The notes under the pieces were generated by a model that ran no database searches, was not told where the DNA came from, and worked only from the letters and a program-made list of their open reading frames with translations. Source: Mycolicibacterium malmesburyense (GTDB taxonomy: Bacteria; Actinomycetota; Actinomycetes; Mycobacteriales; Mycobacteriaceae). From it: DNA of 32,272 nt. Positions within the stretch are counted from its first letter, which is position 1; the number at the start of each line of letters is the position of its first letter. Made by a program: the position numbers and the translations under genes. This document shows, in pieces, positions 1 to 7,718 of the stretch. The DNA is taken from contig NZ_CVTB01000275.1 of the NCBI RefSeq assembly GCF_001050015.1, forward strand, positions 1 through 32,272, written 5' to 3'.

Positions 1-42
1 CCCCGCCGCGACGGCCTCCCCGCCGAGAATTACCTCAACCAT
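1..42 (-). CDS. N-terminus of a DUF559/AbiEi-like protein (cut by window edge)
   Basis: An ATG on the minus strand at 42-40 opens a frame that stays open to the window edge and reads MVEVILGGEAVAAG. It has an AGGA-containing stretch about 10 nt upstream. The pattern (short acidic start, then G-G/S-E-A-hydrophobic-A-x-G) aligns with the start of the DUF559-type protein at 7719 (MTELPWPFVGSEALATG). I infer a paralogue of that gene. M. tuberculosis also has a conserved hypothetical gene (Rv3714c) at this place next to recR. Only 14 codons are visible, so the call rests on a short match and position; it could be an unrelated frame. Confidence 0.4.
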   Translation of the reverse strand, partial: MVEVILGGEAVAAG

Positions 43-79
43 GCCCGCATCCTGCCCGCGGGCACCGACAAGTCGCGGC

Positions 80-478
80 CTACAGGCCGAGGTCGCGCAG
101 GAACTCCGGTTTGTACGCCTCGAGGATCACGTAGCCCGGGTCCGGGGCAGGCACCTCGGGCGCATCGTCGGGCACCTCCCGGCCGCTGACCGGGTCCACC
201 CACTCCTGGTTGGTGGCGTCCCAGCGGCTCACGGTGTACCGCGCGTCCACGCCGTCGTCGGCCACCAGCGCGCGCACCGTGCGTTCGGCCTCTTGCGCGT
301 CGGCCAGGGTGGTCGTGTACAGCTGGATGCGCTCGCCGTCGCGGGTCACGGTCACCCGGGACCCGAGCCGCTTGCGTGCGTCGTCGTCGAGATCGACGGT
401 GCGCAGTTTGTCCCAGAACGAGAGGTGATGTTCGGGGCTGCCGAGTTCCACCTCGACCTTGAACTCCTCGTCCGGCAT
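80..478 (-). CDS. Conserved hypothetical protein downstream of recR
   Basis: This encodes a 132-residue soluble, acidic protein. I chose the ATG at 478 because AAAGGGA lies just upstream and the encoded start (MPDEEFKVEV) begins the conserved-looking part; an in-frame longer start would run into recR. There is no signal peptide, membrane segment or recognisable motif. The sequence alternates charged and hydrophobic residues and has a Trp/Asn-rich region near residues 90-100, giving a compact alpha/beta look. It starts 16 bp after the recR stop on the same strand, so it probably ends a ybaB-recR-orf operon. I do not recognise a function; co-transcription with recR is the only clue. Confidence 0.75.
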   Translation of the reverse strand: MPDEEFKVEVELGSPEHHLSFWDKLRTVDLDDDARKRLGSRVTVTRDGERIQLYTTTLADAQEAERTVRALVADDGVDARYTVSRWDATNQEWVDPVSGREVPDDAPEVPAPDPGYVILEAYKPEFLRDLGL

Positions 479-494
479 GAATTCCCTTTCTCCG

Positions 495-1106
495 CTATGC
501 CATCGCGCGTCGGCCGGCCAGCGCGCGGCCGAGCGTGAGCTCATCGGCGAACTCCAGATCGCCGCCCATCGGCAGGCCCGACGCGATGCGGGTGACGGTC
601 AGTCCCGGGATGTCGCGCAGCATGCGCACCAGGTAGGTCGCCGTCGCCTCGCCCTCGGTGTTGGGGTCGGTGGCGATGATCACCTCGGTGACGTCCACGC
701 CGTCCACCCGTTCACCAATTCGATTGAGCAACTCGCGGATTCGCAGTTGTTCGGGCCCGACTCCGGACAACGGATCCAGCGCGCCGCCAAGCACGTGGTA
801 GCGCCCGCGGAACTCGCGAGTGCGTTCGACGGCCTGCACGTCCTTGGGCTCCTCGACCACGCAGACCAGTGAGGCGTCGCGCCGGGGATCGCTGCAGATC
901 CGGCAGCGATCGTCGTCGGAGACGTTGCCGCACACCGCGCAGAACTTCACCCCGTCGCGCACCTTGTTGAGCACCGCGGTCAACCGGTCGATGTCGGGCG
1001 GCTCGACCGACAGCAGGTGAAAGGCGATCCGCTGCGCGCTCTTGGGCCCGATACCGGGCAGCTTGCCGAGCTCGTCGATCAGGTCCTGAACGGGTCCCTC
1101 GAACAA
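495..1106 (-). CDS. recR: Recombination mediator RecR
   Basis: RecR works with RecO (and RecF) to load RecA on SSB-coated single-stranded DNA at gaps. The 203-residue protein has the family architecture: an N-terminal helix-hairpin-helix ([13 protein letters not shown], residues 16-28), a four-cysteine zinc finger with spacing C-x2-C-x8-C-x2-C (C56, C59, C68, C71), and a Toprim domain starting VCVVEEPKD and containing [12 protein letters not shown]. Length and sequence are near-identical to mycobacterial RecR. The start is TTG at 1106, directly abutting the TAA stop of ybaB with no intervening base, so translation is probably coupled. The ybaB-recR pairing is conserved across bacteria. Confidence 0.97.
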   Translation of the reverse strand: MFEGPVQDLIDELGKLPGIGPKSAQRIAFHLLSVEPPDIDRLTAVLNKVRDGVKFCAVCGNVSDDDRCRICSDPRRDASLVCVVEEPKDVQAVERTREFRGRYHVLGGALDPLSGVGPEQLRIRELLNRIGERVDGVDVTEVIIATDPNTEGEATATYLVRMLRDIPGLTVTRIASGLPMGGDLEFADELTLGRALAGRRAMA

Positions 1107-1439
1107 TTACATTCCCGGGATACCGAGGTTGCCCATCCCGCCCGCGAGCGGCCCGAGCCGGTCGTGCGCGAGGATGGTGACCTGCTTGGAGGCGTCGGAG
1201 ATGGCGCCGACGACGAGGTCCTGCAGCGTCTCGATGTCCTCGGGATCAACGACCTTCGGGTCGATCGACACGGCCACCACCTCGCCGCTGCCCTTCATCG
1301 TGACCTGCACCAGACCGCCGCCGGCCTGACCGTGCACCTCGGCGTTGGCCAGCGCCTCTTGGGCCTCCATCAGCTGTTGCTGGACCTGCTGGGCCTGCGC
1401 GAGCAGCGCGGACATATCGGGTTGGCCTTGCGGTTGCAT
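1107..1439 (-). CDS. ybaB: YbaB/EbfC family nucleoid-associated protein
   Basis: A small dimeric DNA-binding protein of the YbaB/EbfC family (Rv3716c type), 110 residues. The N-terminal half is a Gln/Ala-rich helix (residues about 10-35, [16 protein letters not shown]), which forms the long dimerising helices of the family. The central beta region ([18 protein letters not shown]) and the Gly/Met-rich flexible end ([11 protein letters not shown]) are typical. AAGGGGACC lies just upstream of the ATG at 1439. The TAA stop abuts the recR TTG. The gene is divergent from ami1. A possible -10, TAGGCT, sits at 1518-1523 on the minus strand, implying a leader of about 70 nt; this promoter is only a suggestion. 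Confidence 0.93.
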   Translation of the reverse strand: MQPQGQPDMSALLAQAQQVQQQLMEAQEALANAEVHGQAGGGLVQVTMKGSGEVVAVSIDPKVVDPEDIETLQDLVVGAISDASKQVTILAHDRLGPLAGGMGNLGIPGM

Positions 1440-1550
1440 GAGTGGTCCCCTTGCGTCTTCGTTGCGGTCCGGTCTCGACTTGGTCTCTCTCGTCGGCTCA
1501 CGGCCGTTTGGGCTTTCAGCCTAGTCGTCGTTGCGGTTACCGTGACGGCC

Positions 1551-2324
1551 GTGCCTGCCCGCCTGCGTGTCGGCGCCACTGGAGCATTGCGCGGCTGTGC
1601 CGCGGTGGCCGCCGGACTACTCGTCGCCGCATCGACGCTCGTCAGCCCTGCCTTCGAAGCCGACGCCGCGCCCACCAACATCGCGGGCAAGATCGTGTTC
1701 CTCGACCCGGGGCACAACGGCGCCAACGACGCCTCGATCAGCAAGCAGGTGCCCACCGGCCGCGGCGGCACCAAGGACTGCCAGGCCAGCGGCACCTCCA
1801 CCGAGGACGGCTACGCCGAGCACACGTTCGCCTGGGAGACCACGCTGCGGGTCCGCCAAGCCCTGCACGCGCTGGGCGTGCGCACCGCGATGTCGCGCGG
1901 CGACGACACCGGGCTGGGCCCGTGCGTCGACGAGCGCGCCGCCCTGGCCAACTCGATCAAGCCGAACGCGATCGTGAGCATCCACGCCGACGGCGGTCCG
2001 CCGACCGGGCGGGGATTCCACGTCCTGTACTCGTCCCCGCCGCTCAACGACGCGCAGGCGGGGCCGTCTCCGAGGTTCGCGGGGATCATGCGCGATCAGC
2101 TGCAGGCCTCCGGGTTCGTGCCGTCGACCTATATCGGCTCCGGCGGGCTCAATCCGCGCTCGGACATCGCGGGGCTGAACCTCGCCCAGTATCCGTCGAT
2201 CCTGGTCGAGCTGGGCAACATGAAGAACCCGGTCGACTCGGCGATGATGAAGACGCCCGAGGGCCGGCAGAAGTACGCCGACGCCGTGGTGCGCGGCATC
2301 GCGGGGTTCCTGGGCTCGACGTAG
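1551..2324 (+). CDS. ami1: N-acetylmuramoyl-L-alanine amidase (Ami1 / Rv3717 type)
   Basis: A zinc-dependent amidase (Amidase_3) that cuts the bond between MurNAc and L-Ala of peptidoglycan, outside the cytoplasmic membrane, in cell division and wall remodelling. From GTG 1551 the protein has 257 residues, with a signal peptide (hydrophobic core about 12-34, cleavage near ADA-AP at 37-41). The expected zinc ligands are visible as H55 (LDPGHNG), E90 (YAEHTF) and H145 (IVSIHADGG), with the catalytic Glu at E220 (ILVELGN). Two cysteines, C77 and C125, could pair. No clear ribosome site precedes the start; GTG 1542 is an in-frame alternative. The much longer open frame reaching back to 1017 overlaps ybaB and was not used. 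Confidence 0.93.
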   Translation: MPARLRVGATGALRGCAAVAAGLLVAASTLVSPAFEADAAPTNIAGKIVFLDPGHNGANDASISKQVPTGRGGTKDCQASGTSTEDGYAEHTFAWETTLRVRQALHALGVRTAMSRGDDTGLGPCVDERAALANSIKPNAIVSIHADGGPPTGRGFHVLYSSPPLNDAQAGPSPRFAGIMRDQLQASGFVPSTYIGSGGLNPRSDIAGLNLAQYPSILVELGNMKNPVDSAMMKTPEGRQKYADAVVRGIAGFLGST

Positions 2325-2340
2325 CCGCGGTGCGCCCTAA

Positions 2341-2379
2341 CGGGTTGATCGCACGCACCTGGTGCGTGGAATCAACCCG
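2341..2379. terminator. Bipartite palindrome between convergent ami1 and SRPBCC genes
   Basis: The outer arms CGGGTTGAT (2341-2349) and ATCAACCCG (2371-2379) are perfect inverted repeats. Inside them is a second perfect stem, ACGCAC (2353-2358) and GTGCGT (2362-2367), around a 3-nt loop. It sits 17 bp after the ami1 stop and 10 bp from the stop of the opposing gene, so it could end transcription from both sides. There is no T-run, as is usual for mycobacterial terminator-like hairpins. Its function is inferred from position. Confidence 0.6.
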
Positions 2380-2388
2380 TCAACGGCG

Positions 2389-2826
2389 TCAGCCCTCGAC
2401 GTGCTTCTTGAGGTTCTCGAGCACCTCGGCCTGGATCTTGCGCAATCCGAGCGGCGCGAAGGTCTTCTCGAAGAAGCCGCCGATGCCGCCGGCGCCCTGC
2501 CACGACGTCTTGACCGTCACCGACGACCCGTTGCCCGCGGGCGCGACGGTCCAGTTGGTGATCATCGACGAGTTGGCGTCCTTCTCGATGACCGTGTGGC
2601 CGGCCACGTCGACCTCGGCCTTGACGTCGCGCACCCGGGACTTGGTGGCCTGCAGCTTCCAGGCGGCCACCGTGCCCGCGCCCTGCCCGCCTTCGAGCAC
2701 CTGGTAGTCGCGGTAGTGGGGCGACAGAATCTTCGGGCGCACATTCGCGTAATCCGCGATGGCCGACAACACCGTCTCCGGCGCCGCGTCGATCAAGACG
2801 GTGCTGGACGCGCTGACCTGTCCCAT
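2389..2826 (-). CDS. SRPBCC (START-like) family protein, Rv3718c type
   Basis: A 145-residue protein of the polyketide cyclase/SRPBCC fold, which forms a deep hydrophobic pocket for lipids or polyketides. Family features are the start VSASSTVLIDAAPETVLSAIADY, the alternating beta pattern through the middle, and the long C-terminal helix (FEKTFAPLGLRKIQAEVLENLKKHV). The ATG at 2826 is supported by GAGGAG about 10 nt upstream; longer in-frame starts would run through the divergent promoter region. The ligand is unknown. It is divergent from the FAD oxidoreductase/methyltransferase pair, so a lipid-handling role is an attractive inference, and a shared palindrome lies between them. Confidence 0.85.
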   Translation of the reverse strand: MGQVSASSTVLIDAAPETVLSAIADYANVRPKILSPHYRDYQVLEGGQGAGTVAAWKLQATKSRVRDVKAEVDVAGHTVIEKDANSSMITNWTVAPAGNGSSVTVKTSWQGAGGIGGFFEKTFAPLGLRKIQAEVLENLKKHVEG

Positions 2827-2855
2827 CGGTGCAAGCTCCTCGGTAGAAGTTCCAT

Positions 2856-2878
2856 GCGGTCGCATCGCCTGCGACCGC
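2856..2878. promoter_or_regulatory. Perfect 9-bp inverted repeat in divergent promoter region
   Basis: GCGGTCGCA (2856-2864) and TGCGACCGC (2870-2878) are perfect inverted arms around 5 nt. The site lies between the two divergent starts (2826 minus, 2895 plus), just upstream of the plus-strand -10. It is a good candidate operator for both genes; no regulator is encoded next to it. Confidence 0.45.
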
Positions 2879-2882
2879 GGAC

Positions 2883-2888
2883 TAGCGT
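2883..2888 (+). promoter_or_regulatory. -10 box of a leaderless promoter (FAD oxidoreductase)
   Basis: TAGCGT matches TANNNT and ends 6 nt before the GTG at 2895, where there is no ribosome binding site. Transcription would start at or next to the first base of the start codon. Confidence 0.6.
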
Positions 2889-2894
2889 ATATGC

Positions 2895-4283
2895 GTGTCT
2901 GTAGCCCGAACCGACGCACATGCTCTTCATGCCGCGGGCGTGCAGCGGCTACTGAACAGCTACCGTGCCATTCCGCCCGATGCCACCGTGCGCCTGGCCA
3001 AGCCCACGTCGAACCTGTTCCGGGCGCGAGCCAAGACCACGGCCAAGGGTCTGGACGTCTCGGGTTTGACCGGTGTCATCGCCGTGGACCCCGACGCACG
3101 GACCGCCGACGTGGCGGGCATGTGCACCTACGAGGACCTGGTCGCAGCGACGCTGCCATACGGCTTGTCGCCGTTGGTGGTACCGCAACTGAAGACGATC
3201 ACGCTCGGTGGAGCGGTCACCGGGCTCGGGATCGAGTCGACGTCGTTCCGCAATGGCCTGCCACATGAGTCGGTGTTGGAGATGGACATCCTCACCGGCA
3301 CCGGCGATGTCGTCACCGCATCGCCGGAGCACAACACCGACCTCTACCGCGCATTCCCGAATTCGTATGGCACGCTGGGTTATTCGGTGCGACTGAAGAT
3401 CGAGCTGGAACCGGTGCCGCCGTTCGTCGCGCTGCGCCACCTGCGGTTCAACACCATCGACGACCTCGTCGCCGCCATGGACCGCATCGTCGAAACCCGC
3501 GACTACGACGGCACACCGGTGGATTATCTCGACGGCGTGGTGTTCTCCGCCGACGAGGCCTATCTGACGCTGGGATTCTCGACCACGACGCCGGGACCCG
3601 TCAGCGACTACACCGGGCCGCAGATTTACTACCGGTCGATCCAGCACCCCGGCGGAAACGGCGCCGAGAAGCACGACCGGTTGACGATCCACGACTACCT
3701 GTGGCGGTGGGACACCGACTGGTTCTGGTGCTCACGGGCTTTCGGCGTCCAGAACCCGCGGATCCGTCGGTGGTGGCCACGCCGGTACCGGCGCAGCAGC
3801 TTCTACTGGAAACTCATCGCCTACGACCAGCGGTTCGACATCGCCGACCGGATCGAAAAGCACAACGGCCGGCCACCGCGCGAGCGCGTCGTGCAGGACG
3901 TCGAGGTGCCGATCGCACGGGTCGCGGAGTTCCTGCGCTGGTTCCTCGACAACGTGCCGATCGAGCCGATCTGGCTGTGCCCGTTGCGTCTCCGCGACGA
4001 GGCGGGCTGGCCCTTGTATCCGATCCGGGCGCACCAGACCTACGTCAACGTCGGCTTCTGGTCATCGGTGCCGGTCGGCCCCACCGAGGGACACACGAAC
4101 AGGTTGATCGAACGCAAGGTCAGCGAACTCGACGGTCACAAGTCGTTGTACTCGGATTCTTATTACGGTCGCGAGGAATTCGACGATCTGTACGGCGGCG
4201 AGACGTACAAGATCGTGAAAAAGGCTTACGATCCAGATTCACGGCTACTCGATCTGTATGCGAAGGCGGTGCAGAGGCGATGA
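2895..4283 (+). CDS. FAD-binding oxidoreductase (Rv3719 / TmsA-BfaB-like)
   Basis: A 462-residue flavoprotein with an N-terminal FAD_binding_4-type domain: VIAVDPDARTADVAGMCTYEDLV followed by PYGLSPLVVPQLKTITLGGAV and GLGIESTSFRNGLPHES, the pyrophosphate/isoalloxazine part. The C-terminal half is rich in Trp, Tyr and Arg (RRWWPRRYRRSSFYW), suggesting membrane association as in DHCR24/DWARF1-like sterol reductases. The GTG start is leaderless. The stop overlaps the next gene's start (ATGA). A FAD oxidoreductase coupled to a CFA-type methyltransferase is the reported two-enzyme arrangement making 10-methyl-stearic (tuberculostearic) acid, where the flavoprotein reduces the 10-methylene intermediate; assigning this pair to that reaction is inference. 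Confidence 0.85.
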   Translation: MSVARTDAHALHAAGVQRLLNSYRAIPPDATVRLAKPTSNLFRARAKTTAKGLDVSGLTGVIAVDPDARTADVAGMCTYEDLVAATLPYGLSPLVVPQLKTITLGGAVTGLGIESTSFRNGLPHESVLEMDILTGTGDVVTASPEHNTDLYRAFPNSYGTLGYSVRLKIELEPVPPFVALRHLRFNTIDDLVAAMDRIVETRDYDGTPVDYLDGVVFSADEAYLTLGFSTTTPGPVSDYTGPQIYYRSIQHPGGNGAEKHDRLTIHDYLWRWDTDWFWCSRAFGVQNPRIRRWWPRRYRRSSFYWKLIAYDQRFDIADRIEKHNGRPPRERVVQDVEVPIARVAEFLRWFLDNVPIEPIWLCPLRLRDEAGWPLYPIRAHQTYVNVGFWSSVPVGPTEGHTNRLIERKVSELDGHKSLYSDSYYGREEFDDLYGGETYKIVKKAYDPDSRLLDLYAKAVQRR

Positions 4284-5593
4284 CAACCTTCAAGGAACAC
4301 CCGACCCAAACGGCGCCAAGAAAACTCACGCTGGCCGAGATTCTCGAGATCCTCGCGGGCGGCAACCTGCCGCTGCGCTTCACCGCCTACGACGGAAGCA
4401 CGGCCGGGCCCGAGGACTCGTCGCTCGGCCTGGAGTTGTTGACGCCGCGCGGCACGACGTATCTGGCCACCGCCCCTGGCGATCTGGGGTTGGCGCGGGC
4501 CTACGTGTCGGGCGATCTGCAACCGCACGGCGTGCATCCCGGCGATCCCTACGAATTGCTGCGGGCGCTCGCCGACAAGATGGACTTCAGGCGTCCGCCC
4601 GCGCGGGTGCTCGCCCAGATCGTGCGGTCCATCGGCATCGAGCACCTCAAGCCGATCGCGCCGCCGCCTCAGGAGGCCCTGCCGCGGTGGCGTCGTATCG
4701 CAGAGGGGTTGCGGCACAGCAAGACTCGTGACGCCGAGGCCATCCACCACCACTACGACGTCTCCAACCGGTTCTACGAGTGGGTGCTCGGCCCGTCGAT
4801 GACCTACACCTGCGCCTGCTATCCCCACGACGGGGCCACGCTGGAGGAGGCGCAGGAGAACAAGTACCGGCTGGTGTTCGAGAAGCTGCGCCTCAAGCCG
4901 GGTGATCGCCTGCTCGACGTCGGCTGCGGCTGGGGCGGCATGGTGCGCTACGCGGCACGGCACGGGGTCAAGACGCTCGGAGTCACGCTGTCGAAGGAAC
5001 AGGCGTCCTGGGCGCGGGAGGCCATCGCCCGCGACGGGCTCGAGGACCTCGCCGAGGTGCGCCACGGCGACTACCGCGATGTGCGCGAGTCCGAGTTCGA
5101 CGCCGTGTCGTCGATCGGGCTGACCGAACACATCGGCGTGCACAACTATTTCGACTATTTCGGTTTCCTGCAGTCGAAGATGCGTCACGGCGCGCTGCTG
5201 CTCAACCACTGCATCACCCGCCCGGACAACCGCAGCGGCGCGACCGCAGGCGGATTCATCGACCGCTACGTCTTTCCCGACGGTGAGCTCACCGGATCCG
5301 GCCGCATCATCACCGAAGCCCAGGACGCCGGCCTGGAGGTGGTCCACGAGGAGAACCTGCGCCACCACTACGCGCTGACGCTGCGCGACTGGTGCCGCAA
5401 CCTGGTGGAGCACTGGGACGAGGCCGTCGCCGAAGTCGGGCTGGCGACGGCCAAGGTGTGGGGCCTTTACATGGCCGGGTCGCGCCTGGGTTTCGAGACG
5501 AATGTCGTTCAGCTGCACCAGGTTCTGGCGGTCAAGCTGGACAGCGACGGCGACGACGGCGGGTTGCCGCTGCGGCCGTGGTGGACGCCCTAA
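4280..5593 (+). CDS. Cyclopropane-fatty-acyl-phospholipid synthase family methyltransferase (Rv3720 type)
   Basis: A SAM-dependent methyltransferase acting on the double bond of unsaturated acyl chains in phospholipids, 437 residues. After an N-terminal region typical of full-length CFA synthases, the SAM site is LLDVGCGWGG (211-220). The family acyl/bicarbonate-site residues are recognisable at the Cys of TYTCACYP (178-180), E283 (GLTEHIGVHNYFDYF) and H310 (LLNHCITRP). ATG at 4280 overlaps the upstream stop by 4 bp, so translation is coupled to the FAD oxidoreductase. Product could be a methylene (then reduced to a 10-methyl) or a cyclopropane; the partner flavoprotein favours the former. 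The stop overlaps the convergent dnaX stop by 4 bp, leaving no room for a terminator. Confidence 0.9.
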   Translation: MTTFKEHPTQTAPRKLTLAEILEILAGGNLPLRFTAYDGSTAGPEDSSLGLELLTPRGTTYLATAPGDLGLARAYVSGDLQPHGVHPGDPYELLRALADKMDFRRPPARVLAQIVRSIGIEHLKPIAPPPQEALPRWRRIAEGLRHSKTRDAEAIHHHYDVSNRFYEWVLGPSMTYTCACYPHDGATLEEAQENKYRLVFEKLRLKPGDRLLDVGCGWGGMVRYAARHGVKTLGVTLSKEQASWAREAIARDGLEDLAEVRHGDYRDVRESEFDAVSSIGLTEHIGVHNYFDYFGFLQSKMRHGALLLNHCITRPDNRSGATAGGFIDRYVFPDGELTGSGRIITEAQDAGLEVVHEENLRHHYALTLRDWCRNLVEHWDEAVAEVGLATAKVWGLYMAGSRLGFETNVVQLHQVLAVKLDSDGDDGGLPLRPWWTP

Positions 5594-7539
5594 CCTTCGA
5601 TACGCCGGGCGCCCAGCTCGTTCTGCAGTAGCTCGAGCGCGGCTTCCTCCGGATCGCGGCGCGGCGCTTCGGAGGTGTCGCTGCCGGCCTCGGCCAGCAT
5701 GCTCTCCTCGTCGTCCTCCTCCGGCGGCGGTGGTGGCGGCGGCGGTTCGGGGATGGTGCGCCTGGGCCGCTGGCGCGCCGGCGCGGCGCCGGCGCTCGGG
5801 TCCGCCGGGGCGGCTGGCCCCGCGTCGCCGGTCTCGCAGCGGATCTTCCAGTCCACCCCGAGGGCGTCCTTCAGCGCCTCGCGGATGACGTCGGCGTTGC
5901 GTTGTTCGGTCAGGCGCTTGGCCAGTGGCGCCGAGTCGTGGCTGAGCACGAGGGTGTCGCCCTCGACCGCGCGGACGATCGCGCCCGACAGCATCACCTC
6001 GGTGGTGCGGCTGCGCTCGCGCACCTTGTCCCGCACCGTCGACCACATGCTGCGCACCGCCGCGGCGTTGGGCTCACCCGTCACGGCCGCGGGTGGCGAG
6101 GCCTCCACGACCGGATCCGACGGCGGCCGCACCGGCGGCGGTGACGGCGGCGTGTCCTCGGCCGCGGGTTCGGGCGAACCCGGTGGTGTGGGCTCGGGCT
6201 GCGGTTCCGTGCGGGGCTCGGGACGCGGTTCGAGCGGCGTCGGCTCGGCCTTCTCGACGGGCGGCGTCGGCTCGGCCTTCTCGACGGGCGGCGCTTCGGC
6301 CTTGCTCCTGCGGGCGTACTGCTTCGGCGGCCCACTCACCTGAGACGCGGACCCCTCGCCGGCCGGAATGGACATGTCCAGCCGGGTCTCGATGCGCTCG
6401 ATGCGTTGCAGCAGCGCCGATTCCGTGTCGCTGGCCGACGGCAGCAGCAGCCGCGCGCAGACGACCTCCAGCAGCAAGCGGGGGGCCGTCGCGCCGCGCA
6501 TCTCGCCGAGCCCGGCGTGCACCACCTCGGCGTACCGGGTCAGCGTCGCGGTGCCGAGACGCGCCGACTGTTCGCGCATCCGCTCGAGCACGTCTTCCGG
6601 GCCGTCGACGACGCCACGCGCCGCGGCGTCGGGCACCGACTGCAGGATGATCAGGTCGCGGAACCGCTCCAACAGGTCGGTCGCGAACCGGCGCGGGTCG
6701 TGACCGGCGTCGATCACCGCCTCGACCACCCCAAACAGCGCCGCGGCATCGCCGGCGGCCAGCGCGTCGATCGCGTCGTCGATCAGCGCGACGTCCGTCG
6801 CCCCCAGCAGCGCCAGCGCCCGCGAATAACTGATGTGGTTGCCCGCTGCGCCTGATTCAGAGCCGGCGAGCAGTTGGTCGAGCACCGAGAGCGTGTCGCG
6901 GGGGGACCCGCCGCCGGCGCGGATCACCAGCGGGTAGACCGCCTCGTCGACCGTGACGTTCTCCTGCGCGCAGATGTTCTCCAGCAGCGTGCGCATGGTG
7001 CGCGGGGCCAGCAGGCGGAACGGGTAGTGGTGGGTGCGCGACCGGATGGTCGGCAGCACCTTCTCGGGTTCGGTGGTCGCGAACACGAAGATCAGGTGCT
7101 CGGGCGGCTCCTCGACGATCTTGAGCAGCGCGTTGAAGCCCGCCGTCGTGACCATGTGCGCCTCGTCGACGATGAAGATGCGATACCGCGACTGTGCGGG
7201 CGCGTAGAACGCGCGGTCACGTAACTCGCGGGTGTCGTCCACGCCGCCGTGGCTGGCGGCGTCGAGTTCGACGACGTCGACGCTGCCGGGTCCGTTCGGC
7301 GCGAGCGCCACGCACGAATCGCACACGCCGCAGGGTGTGGCCGTCGGACCCTGCACACAGTTCAGCGACCGGGCCAGGATGCGCGCCGACGAGGTCTTAC
7401 CGCATCCGCGCGGACCGGAGAACAGGTACGCGTGGTTGATCCGGCCGGACGTCAACGCCGTCGACAGTGGCTCGGTGACATGTTCCTGGCCGACGACTTC
7501 GGCGAAGGTCGCGGGCCGGTACTTGCGGTAGAGCGCCAC
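5590..7539 (-). CDS. dnaX: DNA polymerase III subunit gamma/tau
   Basis: The clamp-loader ATPase that loads the beta clamp and holds polymerase III at the fork; 649 residues. The start VALYRKYRP at GTG 7539 is the conserved family start. Walker A is GPRGCGKTSS (42-51), the zinc cluster is C61/C70/C73/C76, and Walker B is VDEAH (124-128). Sensor 1 is FATTEPEKV and sensor 2 follows GGGSPRDTLSVLDQL. Domain III follows, then a Pro/Glu-rich linker (about 395-500) with a 9-residue tandem repeat, and a C-terminal tau-type domain ending in a low-complexity Pro run and acidic tail. A TAGCCT -10 lies 7 nt before the GTG, suggesting a leaderless mRNA. No frameshift signal is needed: only the full tau form is evident. 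Confidence 0.97.
   Translation of the reverse strand: MALYRKYRPATFAEVVGQEHVTEPLSTALTSGRINHAYLFSGPRGCGKTSSARILARSLNCVQGPTATPCGVCDSCVALAPNGPGSVDVVELDAASHGGVDDTRELRDRAFYAPAQSRYRIFIVDEAHMVTTAGFNALLKIVEEPPEHLIFVFATTEPEKVLPTIRSRTHHYPFRLLAPRTMRTLLENICAQENVTVDEAVYPLVIRAGGGSPRDTLSVLDQLLAGSESGAAGNHISYSRALALLGATDVALIDDAIDALAAGDAAALFGVVEAVIDAGHDPRRFATDLLERFRDLIILQSVPDAAARGVVDGPEDVLERMREQSARLGTATLTRYAEVVHAGLGEMRGATAPRLLLEVVCARLLLPSASDTESALLQRIERIETRLDMSIPAGEGSASQVSGPPKQYARRSKAEAPPVEKAEPTPPVEKAEPTPLEPRPEPRTEPQPEPTPPGSPEPAAEDTPPSPPPVRPPSDPVVEASPPAAVTGEPNAAAVRSMWSTVRDKVRERSRTTEVMLSGAIVRAVEGDTLVLSHDSAPLAKRLTEQRNADVIREALKDALGVDWKIRCETGDAGPAAPADPSAGAAPARQRPRRTIPEPPPPPPPPEEDDEESMLAEAGSDTSEAPRRDPEEAALELLQNELGARRIEG
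6241..6294. repeat. 27-bp tandem repeat inside dnaX linker
   Basis: Two adjacent 27-bp units (6241-6267 and 6268-6294) differ only at the last base. They encode two copies of a VEKAEPTPP-type nonapeptide in the gamma/tau linker. The unit is a multiple of three, so copy changes keep the frame. Confidence 0.85.
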
Positions 7540-7546
7540 GGTCAGC

Positions 7547-7552
7547 AGGCTA
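7547..7552 (-). promoter_or_regulatory. -10 box of dnaX (leaderless)
   Basis: TAGCCT on the minus strand is followed by 7 nt and then the GTG start of dnaX. No ribosome binding site is present between them. No good -35 is visible. Confidence 0.5.
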
Positions 7553-7595
7553 CCGGCGCGGTGTGACGGCCGGGCGGGCCAGCCCTGTGTCGCTC

Positions 7596-7649
7596 GGTTG
7601 TGCATCTGACGACGGTTTGGACACTCTAAGCGTCGTCAGGTTCACAAAC
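7596..7649. repeat. Palindromic repeat, left copy, beside DUF559 gene
   Basis: GGTTGTGCATCTGACGACG (7596-7614), 16 nt, then CGTCGTCAGGTTCACAAAC (7631-7649). The arms are inverted repeats over 17 nt with 2 mismatches, giving a long stem. A second copy lies at the other end of the DUF559 gene (8581-8633); the first 19 nt of the two copies differ at one base. This copy lies in the 179-bp gap between divergent dnaX and the DUF559 gene, so it is not simply a terminator. Confidence 0.75.
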
Positions 7650-7718
7650 GGTGACGAGCCTGTGCATGACTCGCGACCGCAGCCATGATTCGTCGGTCCC
7701 CGCATGCACCGTACGAGC

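Noticed and set aside
1017..1550. Long N-terminal extension of the ami1 frame
   Set aside because: It runs antisense through ybaB and the promoter region; the real protein starts with a signal peptide at GTG 1551 (or 1542).
4226..6046. 606-codon minus-strand open frame across the methyltransferase and dnaX end
   Set aside because: High-GC shadow frame: Arg/His/Gly-rich, no family resemblance, and it overlaps two well-supported genes.
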